From Moraxellaceae bacterium (GTDB lineage Bacteria > Pseudomonadota > Gammaproteobacteria > Pseudomonadales > Ketobacteraceae), in NCBI GenBank assembly GCA_002402125.1, contig NVVG01000054.1:11122-18385 (forward strand): DNA of 7,264 nucleotides, written 5' to 3'. How positions within the stretch are numbered: position 1 is the first letter of the stretch; every line of letters starts with the position of its first letter. The notes below the pieces were generated by a model. The model saw only the letters and a program-made list of their open reading frames with translations, had not been told where the DNA came from and made no database searches. Below, one piece after another: positions 1 through 6,518 of the stretch. The position numbers and the translations under genes are program-made.

Positions 1-374
1 TCACGCAAGTTCAAAATATGTTTCTGGTTTAATTCACTTAGACTACGCCACTCATAAACCAATACTGACATTGCATCACCGGTAACACCATTTATGGATT
101 CTAACTCACAAGTGATTAGCGCCAACACCTCCTCTTTGGGTGTCTTGGTTTCCTCGAGTTTTTTTCGCATGCGGTGGGTGTTATAGATTATTGCTTCTTC
201 CATCACCGACTTCAAAATATCTTCTTTCGTTTTGAAGTGATGAAAAATACTGCCTGACTGAATACCGACGGCAGTCGCAAGGTCCCTAACCGTTGTCCGC
301 TCATAGCCTTTTTCTTTAAAAAGCTTTGCAGCTTTAACCAACAAGCGCCCTTTAGCACTAGTGGGGCTTGTCAT
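1..374 (-). CDS. atuR: TetR/AcrR-family transcriptional repressor, AtuR-like (partial, C-terminus off the left edge)
   Basis: I translated the minus strand from ATG at 374; it stays open for 124 codons to the window edge. The N-terminus is a typical TetR DNA-binding domain: a first helix at about residues 7-23 (AKGRLLVKAAKLFKEKG), then a helix-turn-helix at about 27-47 (TTVRDLATAVGIQSGSIFHHF) and the usual KTKEDIL start of the next helix (48-54). Residues 55-124 begin the variable ligand-binding domain. About 80 residues should be missing if it has the usual TetR length of about 200. The gene is divergent from atuA, as atuR is in P. aeruginosa, where AtuR represses the cluster and binds two inverted repeats between the genes. 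I infer the same role here, probably relieved by a terpenoid acyl-CoA. The ATG has GAGGG 4 nt upstream. An in-frame TTG at 419, with AGAGG 6 nt upstream, is an alternative start adding 15 residues. The TetR family is certain; the specific AtuR name rests on position. Confidence 0.85.
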   Translation of the reverse strand, partial: MTSPTSAKGRLLVKAAKLFKEKGYERTTVRDLATAVGIQSGSIFHHFKTKEDILKSVMEEAIIYNTHRMRKKLEETKTPKEEVLALITCELESINGVTGDAMSVLVYEWRSLSELNQKHILNLR

Positions 375-465
375 CAGACCCTCTACAACTAAAGGCTGTG
401 TACTTATTAGATCACTCAAATCATACCTCTGAGACGCCGTCTAAAATGATTAATTACTAAAAGTA

Positions 466-494
466 AGCATATCTGCAAAACTAAGGGTTTACAA
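466..494 (-). promoter_or_regulatory. Candidate promoter for the divergent TetR regulator gene
   Basis: Read on the minus strand, TTGTAA (494-489) and TATGCT (471-466) are separated by exactly 17 nt. Each hexamer matches the sigma-70 consensus at 4 of 6 positions. Transcription would start near 459 and give a leader of about 85 nt before the ATG at 374. The -35 hexamer directly abuts the inverted repeat at 495-512 and overlaps the -35 of the atuA promoter, so one bound repressor could control both directions. This is a motif-only prediction. Confidence 0.3.
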
Positions 495-517
495 ACCAAG
501 CGCTTGCTTGGTATTGT
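488..517 (+). promoter_or_regulatory. Candidate sigma-70 promoter of the atu operon
   Basis: TTTACA (488-493, 5 of 6 to TTGACA) and TATTGT (512-517, 4 of 6 to TATAAT, including the key T, A and final T) are spaced by 18 nt. Transcription would start near 524, leaving a leader of about 97 nt before the preferred atuA start at 621. The spacer is occupied by the inverted repeat at 495-512. This is the classical arrangement for TetR-type repression by blocking RNA polymerase, which strengthens the call beyond the hexamers alone. Confidence 0.5.
495..512. promoter_or_regulatory. Probable AtuR operator (perfect 7+4+7 inverted repeat)
   Basis: ACCAAGC (495-501), spacer GCTT, then GCTTGGT (506-512) form perfect 7-bp arms. 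Nested inside is a second perfect palindrome, CAAGCGCTTG (497-506). CAAGCG/CTTG-type palindromes are common among TetR regulators of acyl-CoA metabolism, and P. aeruginosa AtuR is known to bind inverted repeats between atuR and atuA. The repeat fills the spacer between the putative -35 and -10 of the atuA promoter and abuts the -35 of the divergent promoter. The symmetry is seen directly; its recognition by the adjacent regulator is inferred. Confidence 0.6.
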
Positions 518-581
518 ATTTTCATCCTAATGAAAAGCTGTTCCTCAGTATCGAAACACGCTCATTAATTTTCGATAAAAG

Positions 582-594
582 CTAAGCACTTGAT
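582..594. promoter_or_regulatory. Possible second, weaker AtuR site
   Basis: CTAAGCACTTGAT matches CCAAGCGCTTGCT (496-508, the core of the main operator) at 10 of 13 positions. Its own dyad is imperfect, since only the AAG/CTT pairs are kept. It lies downstream of the predicted transcription start and ahead of atuA, where a bound repressor could act as a roadblock. AtuR of P. aeruginosa binds two 13-bp inverted repeats in this intergenic region, so a second site is expected. It could still be a chance match in a short AT-rich stretch. Confidence 0.3.
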
Positions 595-620
595 TTATGG
601 CCAAAAAAGGTAAAATCTTC

Positions 621-2462
621 ATGAGCACTGAACACCCTATCCGAATCGGTTGCGCTTCTGCATTTTGGGGCGATACAGAAACTGCCGCTGAACAGCTTGT
701 ATACAAAGGAAACATCGACTATCTAGTATTCGACTATCTAGCAGAGGTCACTATGTCGATTATGGCTGGCCAGAAGATGAAAAACCCAAATGCAGGCTAC
801 GCCCTGGATTTTGTTAAAACCATAATGGGTCCATTGTTAGGTGAAATAAAAAATAAAGGCATCAAAGTCATTAGTAATGCGGGTGGCGTTAACCCTCAAG
901 CCTGTGTAGACGCATTAAGAGCTCTGGCTAAAAGTGAAGGCATTGAGCTTAAAATTGCTATGGTTGACGGCGATAACTTACTGCCAAAGAAAAACCAATA
1001 CGCAAAAGACGGCATTAAAGAAATGTTTACCGGTGAAGACATGCCGCCGATGTTTGTCAGTATGAATGCTTATCTGGGTGCTCCCGGTGTTGCTGCTGCA
1101 CTTGATGCTGGCGCAGATATCATCGTTACCGGTCGAGTGGTCGATAGTGCCGTCGTACTGGGCGCGATGATCCACGAATTTGGCTGGGCCTGGGATGACT
1201 ATGACAAACTGGCCCAAGGCAGTCTGGCTGGTCATATCATTGAATGTGGCGCTCATTGTACCGGCGGCAATTTTACCGACTGGAAATTAGCAGAAAATGG
1301 CTATGATGACATGGGGTTTCCGATCGTTGAGGTCTCGCCAAATGGTAGCTTCTTCGTCACCAAGCCAGAAGGCACTGGCGGACTCGTTTCGGTAGCAACG
1401 GTTGCAGAGCAACTGGTCTACGAAATAGGCGACCCTGAGGCATACATGCTCCCAGATGTCGTGTGTGATTTTAGCACCGTTGAGCTGAAACAAGAGGCTG
1501 AAAATATCGTCACCATTTCTGGTGCAAAAGGCCATCCTCCTACCGATCAATATAAGGTTTCTGCAACGTGGCCAGACGGGTTCAAGTGCACTGTCACCTT
1601 CTTGATGGCAGGAATCAATGCAAAGGCAAAAGCACAAGCGGTGGCGGATGCGATCATTAGAAAAACCAGCCGCATGTTTGAGCAAAAAGGTCTTGCGCCC
1701 TACTCCGACGTCAACATTGAATTGTTAGGCACAGAAGCGACTTACGGCAAGCAAAGCCAAGGTCAGGATTGCCGCGAAGTTATTGTAAAAATTGCCACCG
1801 CCAGTCTGGACAAGAAATCTCTGGTGCTATTTTCGAGAGAAATAGCTCAGGCGGCGACCGGTATGGCACCCGGCATAACCGGCATCGTAGGCGGGCGACC
1901 AACGGTTTGGCCGAAGATACGACTATTCTCTTGCCTAGTACCCAAAACAGGTATCGATGTCACGCTTAAGATGGATAGTGATAGCCCGGCAGTGGCAGTC
2001 GACATCGACACTACCGGCGGTTTCTCCCCTGCGAATATTTCATCAGAAACCAGCTCGGAAGCGGATCTTTCAAGTATTCACAATACCCGTGACATCCAGC
2101 ATGTACCTCTCATCCAACTTGCTTGGGCGCGTAGCGGAGACAAAGGCAACCACGCGAATATCGGCGTTATTGCCCGCGAGCCTGAATTTCTACCCTTTAT
2201 CAAACAAGCACTGACAGAAGATAGCGTCGCAGAATTTATGAGTCATACACTCGACCCAGAAAACAGCCGGGTCCATCGTTGGGATCTACCGGGCATTCAT
2301 GCCATCAATTTCCTATTAGAAAATAGCCTGGGCGGCGGCGGTGTCGCCAGCTTGCGGATCGACCCACAGGGCAAAGCATACGCTCAACAGTTACTCGAGT
2401 ATCCTATTCCTATCCCCACAGAATTGGCAGACAGACTCTGCAGTGCACAAACGAATAGTTAA
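621..2462 (+). CDS. atuA: Acyclic terpene utilization protein AtuA (DUF1446 family)
   Basis: This 613-residue protein belongs to the AtuA family, which is required for growth on acyclic terpenes but has no settled enzymatic activity. It is probably cytoplasmic, with no signal peptide or membrane segment. The long N-terminal domain (about residues 8-455) opens with [12 protein letters not shown] (8-19) and contains ISNAGGVNP (84-92), [11 protein letters not shown] (about 167-177), [14 protein letters not shown] (about 208-221) and [15 protein letters not shown] (about 423-437). A Ser/Thr/Asp-rich linker (about 460-490) leads to a small C-terminal AtuA-like domain (about 495-598) with [15 protein letters not shown] and [10 protein letters not shown]. 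Length and two-domain layout are normal for the family. I chose ATG 621 because AAAGG (606-610) lies 10 nt upstream and it leaves only seven residues before the conserved RIGCAS block. The in-frame ATG at 597 would add MAKKGKIF but has no visible ribosome binding site. It is the first gene of the operon, just downstream of the predicted repressed promoter. Confidence 0.93.
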   Translation: MSTEHPIRIGCASAFWGDTETAAEQLVYKGNIDYLVFDYLAEVTMSIMAGQKMKNPNAGYALDFVKTIMGPLLGEIKNKGIKVISNAGGVNPQACVDALRALAKSEGIELKIAMVDGDNLLPKKNQYAKDGIKEMFTGEDMPPMFVSMNAYLGAPGVAAALDAGADIIVTGRVVDSAVVLGAMIHEFGWAWDDYDKLAQGSLAGHIIECGAHCTGGNFTDWKLAENGYDDMGFPIVEVSPNGSFFVTKPEGTGGLVSVATVAEQLVYEIGDPEAYMLPDVVCDFSTVELKQEAENIVTISGAKGHPPTDQYKVSATWPDGFKCTVTFLMAGINAKAKAQAVADAIIRKTSRMFEQKGLAPYSDVNIELLGTEATYGKQSQGQDCREVIVKIATASLDKKSLVLFSREIAQAATGMAPGITGIVGGRPTVWPKIRLFSCLVPKTGIDVTLKMDSDSPAVAVDIDTTGGFSPANISSETSSEADLSSIHNTRDIQHVPLIQLAWARSGDKGNHANIGVIAREPEFLPFIKQALTEDSVAEFMSHTLDPENSRVHRWDLPGIHAINFLLENSLGGGGVASLRIDPQGKAYAQQLLEYPIPIPTELADRLCSAQTNS

Positions 2463-2554
2463 GCGTCAGATACATAGAGAAAGCGTAAAGTTAAAACGTA
2501 AAGTGAATACGTTCAAAACAATAACGATCGCAACGCCGGTAAATAGGTCGCATT

Positions 2555-4171
2555 ATGGCAAAGCTTGAATCAACCATCGAACCACACTCACAAGAATTTA
2601 TCGCCAATACTGAAGCCATGCTCTCATTTGTTGAAGGGTATAGAGCGATTGAACTAAAAGCGGTCAATAAAGAAAATGAAGCCAAAGAAAAATTTATCCA
2701 ACGGGGAAAGCTTCTCCCCCGCGAACGTTTGAATATGTTGCTGGATCGAGGCGCTCCATTTCTAGAAATTAGCTCGCTTGCCGGTTATAAAATGCATGAT
2801 GACAAAGACGGTTCCATGGCCGGTGGCGGAATCATCGCGGGCATCGGTTATGTTTCGGGAATTCGCTGCGTGGTGGTTGTCAGCAATAGTGCAATAAAAG
2901 GCGGCATCATATCTCCTGCTGGTCTGGATAAGACGCTTCGTTTACAGGAGATCGCAAAGGACAACAAGCTTCCGGTGGTGACACTCGCTGAAAGCGGTGG
3001 TGCCAACTTGAATTATGCGACAGATATATTCGTACACGGCGCGAGATGTTTTGCCAATCAAGCAAGGCTATCAGCAGCTGGCATCCCTCAGGTAACGGTA
3101 GTGCACGGTAATGCTACGGCTGGCGGCGCCTACCAACCCGGTCTTTCAGATTATTCCATTATGGTGAAAGGCAAAACAAAAATGTTCTTGGCTGGGCCTC
3201 CTTTATTGAAAGCCGCAACCGGTGAAGTCGCCACAGATGAAGAACTGGGCGGTGCTGAAATGCATACCCAGATTGCCGGATCCGCTGAATTTTTGGCAGA
3301 AGACGATGGTGATGGTATCCGGATCGCACGGGAAATCATGTCAACCATTCCATGGAACTTCCAGCTACCCGTATCCCAGAAACTGACATGGAACGAACCG
3401 CTTTACCCAGCGGAAGAACTCATTGGCATCGTACCGGTAGATAGTAAGCGTCCTTATGATGTCAGGGAAATTGTTGCACGGATCGCCGACGGTTCCGACT
3501 TCGTCGATTTCAAACCTGAATACGACAATCAAACCGTCTGTGGCTTTATGAAGATTCAGGGCCATGCTTGTGGGCTTATCGGAAACAATGGCCCCATCAC
3601 CCCGGCAGGTGCAACCAAGGCCGCACAGTTCATTCAGCTATGCGAGCAATCCAACACCAGTTTATTATTCTTTCATAACACCACAGGATTTATGGTCGGC
3701 ACGAACGCTGAGCAGAATGGCATTATTAAACACGGGTCAAAAATGCTACAGGCTGTCGCCAACGCTACCGTGCCCAAACTAACAATTGTGGTTGGAGGCT
3801 CTTATGGTGCAGGCAACTATGCGATGTGTGGCAGAGGTCTGGACCCTCGCTTTATTTTTGCCTGGCCTAACAGTCGAACCTCGGTCATGGGTGGCGCCCA
3901 GGCGGGTAAAGTGCTGCGAATCGTCACTGAAGACAAGCATGCCAAAATGGGTATAGAAGCTGACCCTAATATGCTCGACATGATCGAAAAAGCTACCGCT
4001 GAAAAGCTGGACCAGGGCTCTACCGCGTTATTTGGCACAGCAAGATTATGGGACGATGGGTTAATCGACCCAAGGGACACGCGTAAAGTTCTGGCTTTCC
4101 TGTTAGATGTTTGTAGCGAATCTGCCATTCGACCATTGCGCCCAAATAGTTTTGGTGTAGCGCGCATGTAA
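2555..4171 (+). CDS. atuC: Geranyl-CoA carboxylase, beta (carboxyltransferase) subunit
   Basis: This 538-residue biotin-dependent carboxyltransferase moves CO2 from carboxybiotin, carried by the alpha subunit AtuF, to the gamma-methyl carbon of geranyl-CoA to give isohexenylglutaconyl-CoA. Both crotonase-fold halves are present. The N-domain has AESGGANL (145-152) and GNATAGGAYQPG (185-196), the latter including the oxyanion glycines. The C-domain has NTTGFMVGTNAE (375-386), GGSYGAGNYAMCGRGLDPRF (414-433) and NSRTSVMGGAQAGKVL (439-454). Length is normal for geranyl- and methylcrotonyl-CoA carboxylase beta subunits. The two enzymes are paralogs, so the geranyl assignment rests on the atu neighbours and on the loop after SGGANL. 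That loop reads FVHGARCFANQ here and is shorter than the FPDRDHFGR-type loop I recall in methylcrotonyl enzymes. AGG (2545-2547), 7 nt before the ATG, supports the start. The 92-nt gap after atuA lacks the atuB gene found there in P. aeruginosa. Confidence 0.9.
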   Translation: MAKLESTIEPHSQEFIANTEAMLSFVEGYRAIELKAVNKENEAKEKFIQRGKLLPRERLNMLLDRGAPFLEISSLAGYKMHDDKDGSMAGGGIIAGIGYVSGIRCVVVVSNSAIKGGIISPAGLDKTLRLQEIAKDNKLPVVTLAESGGANLNYATDIFVHGARCFANQARLSAAGIPQVTVVHGNATAGGAYQPGLSDYSIMVKGKTKMFLAGPPLLKAATGEVATDEELGGAEMHTQIAGSAEFLAEDDGDGIRIAREIMSTIPWNFQLPVSQKLTWNEPLYPAEELIGIVPVDSKRPYDVREIVARIADGSDFVDFKPEYDNQTVCGFMKIQGHACGLIGNNGPITPAGATKAAQFIQLCEQSNTSLLFFHNTTGFMVGTNAEQNGIIKHGSKMLQAVANATVPKLTIVVGGSYGAGNYAMCGRGLDPRFIFAWPNSRTSVMGGAQAGKVLRIVTEDKHAKMGIEADPNMLDMIEKATAEKLDQGSTALFGTARLWDDGLIDPRDTRKVLAFLLDVCSESAIRPLRPNSFGVARM

Positions 4172-4279
4172 TCTGCAGCAATAACTGCCAATTGCCGCTT
4201 GCACTTACCATTTAGAATAGTAGAACAGCAGGAATAAAATCAATTCAAAATATTAGTTACGAGCCCACTATGCGAGTCC

Positions 4280-4310
4280 ACTACATGACGTACTACATGA
4301 GGTTACTACA
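4280..4310 (+). repeat. Short ACTACA repeats in the atuD leader
   Basis: ACTACATGA occurs at 4280-4288 and again at 4292-4300. A third, degenerate unit, ACTACAGTGA (4305-4314), runs into the atuD GTG start. The second unit overlaps the Shine-Dalgarno TGAGG (4298-4302). The period is 12 then 13 nt. The repeats are seen directly; no function is known. Confidence 0.6.
4298..4302 (+). promoter_or_regulatory. Ribosome binding site that fixes the GTG start of atuD
   Basis: TGAGG lies 8 nt before the GTG at 4311. No ATG in the atuD frame occurs close by: the ATGs at 4270, 4285 and 4297 are all in one other frame, which ends at the TGA overlapping this GTG. The rare start codon is therefore well supported. 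Confidence 0.65.
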
Positions 4311-5474
4311 GTGATTTTTACTCAAGAACATAATGAAATACGCAGAACCGTCAATAACTTCGTCGAAAATGAAGTTAATCCTCATGTGGAAGAGTGGGAA
4401 AAAGCCGGCACCTTTCCCATGAAGGAAATATTCAAAAAGCTCGGTAACTTGGGTCTGTTGGGCATCAGTAAGCCAGAAGAATTCGGTGGTATGGGTCTTG
4501 ACTACAGTTATAGCATCGTTGCAGCAGAAGAGTTTGGAATATCCAAATGTGGAGGTGTACCACTAGCGATCGGCGTACAAACCGATATGTGTACCCCCGC
4601 TCTTGCCCGCTTCGGATCAGATGAATTAAGAGCACAGTTTCTAACACCAGCAATCGCGGGGGACATGATTGGTTGTATTGGCGTTTCCGAACCTGGTGCC
4701 GGTTCAGACGTTGCAGGTCTGAAAACCACAGCAAAAAAAGACGGCGATGACTATGTCATCAATGGTACAAAAATGTGGATAACCAACGCCCCTTCCGCCG
4801 ACTTCATCTGCTTGCTAGCAAACACCTCCGATGACAAGGTGCACGTTAATAAGTCTCTCATCATCGTACCAATGAATACCCCTGGCATTACCGTCGGCCC
4901 AAAACTTGAAAAACTGGGCATGCGTTCATCTGAAACTGCACAGGTGTTTTTTGACGATGTGCGGGTACCTCAACGTTATCGCATTGGCCAGGAAGGTACC
5001 GGTTTTATGATGCAAATGATGCAGTTCCAGGAAGAACGATTGTTTGGTGCCGCCAATATCCTCAAAGGTCTGGACAACTGCGTTAATACCACCATCGCTT
5101 ACTGTAAAGACCGTGAAACCTTCGGCCAGCCATTGATTAACAATCAGGTCATCCACTTTCGCTTCGCTGAAATGCAAACCGAAATTGAAGCCTTGCGTGC
5201 CCTCGTATACACCGCGACGGAAATGTACATTAACAAACAGGATGTCACCAAACTAGCGTCCATGGCAAAACTAAAAGCCGGTCGTCTGGGTCGAGAAGTC
5301 ACCGATAGCTGTCTGCAATATTGGGGCGGCATGGGTTATATGTGGGATAACGAAGTATCCAGAGCAGGCCGTGATATTCGACTCGTCTCTATTGGTGGTG
5401 GCGCCGATGAAATCATGTTGGGTATTATTTGCAAATTGATGGGCATCTTGCCGAGTAAGCGAAAGAAGTCTTGA
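4311..5474 (+). CDS. atuD: Citronellyl-CoA dehydrogenase (acyl-CoA dehydrogenase family)
   Basis: This 387-residue FAD-dependent acyl-CoA dehydrogenase has the normal family length. In the atu pathway AtuD oxidises citronellyl-CoA to geranyl-CoA and passes electrons to electron-transfer flavoprotein. The N-terminal helical domain covers about residues 1-118. The first family signature, GCIGVSEPGAGSD (121-133), opens the beta domain, which includes WITNAPSADF (156-165). The C-terminal helical domain has RETFGQPL (268-275) and the second signature around QYWGGMGYMWDNEVSRAGRD (336-355). The usual base motif of short- and medium-chain enzymes (YEGT near the C-terminus) is replaced by IGGGADEIM (361-369). 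The likely catalytic base is therefore Glu242 in QEERLFG, the helix position used by isovaleryl-CoA dehydrogenase; this is an alignment by eye. Translation starts at GTG with TGAGG 8 nt upstream. The 139-nt gap before it is the largest in the operon. Family is certain; substrate is inferred from neighbours. Confidence 0.88.
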   Translation: MIFTQEHNEIRRTVNNFVENEVNPHVEEWEKAGTFPMKEIFKKLGNLGLLGISKPEEFGGMGLDYSYSIVAAEEFGISKCGGVPLAIGVQTDMCTPALARFGSDELRAQFLTPAIAGDMIGCIGVSEPGAGSDVAGLKTTAKKDGDDYVINGTKMWITNAPSADFICLLANTSDDKVHVNKSLIIVPMNTPGITVGPKLEKLGMRSSETAQVFFDDVRVPQRYRIGQEGTGFMMQMMQFQEERLFGAANILKGLDNCVNTTIAYCKDRETFGQPLINNQVIHFRFAEMQTEIEALRALVYTATEMYINKQDVTKLASMAKLKAGRLGREVTDSCLQYWGGMGYMWDNEVSRAGRDIRLVSIGGGADEIMLGIICKLMGILPSKRKKS

Positions 5475-5520
5475 TTTTGACACGCTATTCAATGACCTTT
5501 CAACGAAACAGGTAGTCACT

Positions 5521-6426
5521 ATGTCTCCGAATATGTCCCGCGACATTTCCCCCGCTATGTCCCTCCCGAAAACTGAAACACTATTGTTATCGCAGGATGA
5601 CAGTGTGTTGTTTATCACATTGAATCGACCTAAAGCACGCAATGCGATGAGCCTGCAAATGGTGCAGGAACTAATGGCCGTGTTTAAAGCCATTAACAAC
5701 AAAGAACCAGAAGACACCTCATCGATTCGAGCAGTGGTGCTGCGTGGTGCTGAAGGCCATTTTTGCTCTGGTGGAGACATCAAGGACATGGCCGGCGCAC
5801 GCCAAGCAGCTATGTCAGAAGCAGCTATGTCAGAACAGGAAGATTCTGCTGCGAAAAAAGAAGTAGGAGTCGACCCTTTCTATTCACTTAACCGTGAATT
5901 TGGACGCATGATCACCTTCGCTAACCAGATACCACAGGTACTTATAGTCGTGCTAGAGGGCGCCGTGCTCGGTGGCGGTTTTGGTTTGGCTTGTATTTCA
6001 GATGTTGCTCTGACGTCGGCAGATGCAAAATTCGGTCTACCGGAAACAGGCTTAGGAATACCGCCAGCGCAAATAGCCCCTTTTGTCGTCAATCGTATTG
6101 GCTTGACCCAGGCACGCCGTCTGGCCTTACTCGGGGTCCGCTTTGATGGCCGTGAAGCAAAAGAACTGGGCATCGTTCACGAAACCCATGATTCAAAACA
6201 AGCATTGGATGAGGCGCTAACACGCGTACTTAAACAAGTTAAACGTTGTGCGCCCGAAGCGAATCGAATCACTAAATCGTTGATGCTAGCCGTTGGCCAC
6301 GAACCCATTGAAAGCCTACTTGATGGCGCTGCGGAGTCTTTTGCCAAAGCGGTTCAAGGCAGTGAGGGCCAAGAAGGCACCATGGCATTCATGCAAAAAC
6401 GTAAACCCAACTGGGCTGGTGAATAA
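5521..6426 (+). CDS. atuE: Isohexenylglutaconyl-CoA hydratase (crotonase family)
   Basis: This 301-residue enoyl-CoA hydratase/isomerase-fold protein probably adds water to isohexenylglutaconyl-CoA, the product of AtuC/AtuF, to give 3-hydroxy-3-isohexenylglutaryl-CoA. Crotonase landmarks appear in order: LNRPKARNAMS (34-44), the first oxyanion segment HFCSGGDIKDM (80-90), the second oxyanion loop GAVLGGGFGLACISD (147-161) and FGLPETGLGIPP (171-182). The first catalytic Glu of classical enoyl-CoA hydratases is glycine here (GGGFGLA), while the second is kept as Glu175 in LPET. This matches what I recall of methylglutaconyl-CoA hydratases of the LiuC type. AGG (5510-5512), 8 nt upstream, supports ATG 5521; in-frame ATGs at 5533 and 5557 are alternatives, and the first 15 or so residues look non-conserved. 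A perfect duplication of AAMSE occurs at residues 96-105. It lies 46 nt after atuD and is surely co-transcribed. Confidence 0.87.
   Translation: MSPNMSRDISPAMSLPKTETLLLSQDDSVLFITLNRPKARNAMSLQMVQELMAVFKAINNKEPEDTSSIRAVVLRGAEGHFCSGGDIKDMAGARQAAMSEAAMSEQEDSAAKKEVGVDPFYSLNREFGRMITFANQIPQVLIVVLEGAVLGGGFGLACISDVALTSADAKFGLPETGLGIPPAQIAPFVVNRIGLTQARRLALLGVRFDGREAKELGIVHETHDSKQALDEALTRVLKQVKRCAPEANRITKSLMLAVGHEPIESLLDGAAESFAKAVQGSEGQEGTMAFMQKRKPNWAGE
5806..5835 (+). repeat. Perfect 15-bp tandem duplication within atuE
   Basis: GCAGCTATGTCAGAA is present twice with no gap or mismatch (5806-5820 and 5821-5835). The copies are in frame and encode AAMSE twice (residues 96-105). The duplication falls in the variable segment after the first oxyanion motif and keeps the reading frame. 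Confidence 0.95.
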
Positions 6427-6518
6427 ACTAGGGCCGAGAATAGACGCGCAAAAAAACAAATGAGTTTAAGGACGGTAGCGAAACCATTTTACTAGCCGAA
6501 CACTGAGCGAGAACTACC

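Noticed and set aside
417..419. TTG start for the TetR regulator with AGAGG upstream
   Set aside because: It is possible, but ATG 374 has its own GAGGG and puts the first helix at the usual distance from the N-terminus, so I kept ATG and mention TTG as an alternative.
1287..1685. 132-codon minus-strand open frame inside atuA
   Set aside because: It lies wholly opposite the conserved AtuA domain, with no family features of its own.
2555..4171. Methylcrotonyl-CoA carboxylase (liu leucine pathway) instead of geranyl-CoA carboxylase
   Set aside because: The neighbouring AtuA-family protein, the atu gene order and the short FVHGARCFANQ loop all favour the geranyl enzyme. A tree would settle it.
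3817..4191. 124-codon minus-strand open frame opposite the 3' end of atuC
   Set aside because: It is a shadow of the conserved carboxyltransferase C-domain; the protein is low-complexity and unrecognisable.
4190..4218. Internal promoter before atuD (TAGAAT at 4213-4218)
   Set aside because: The -10 is good (5 of 6), but no convincing -35 lies at 16-18 nt; the best one, TTGCCG, is at 15 nt spacing.
5533..5546. Hairpin ATGTC-CCGC-GACAT early in atuE
   Set aside because: A 5-bp stem within coding sequence is too short to claim as regulatory without conservation.
5271..5789. 172-codon minus-strand open frame across the atuD-atuE junction
   Set aside because: It is antisense to two clear genes, its product shows no recognisable domain, and long antisense frames are expected opposite these codon patterns.
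6427..6518. Terminator or small gene between atuE and atuF
   Set aside because: There is no GC-rich stem followed by a T-run. The only short frame (ATG 6460, 11 codons) has no supporting site.
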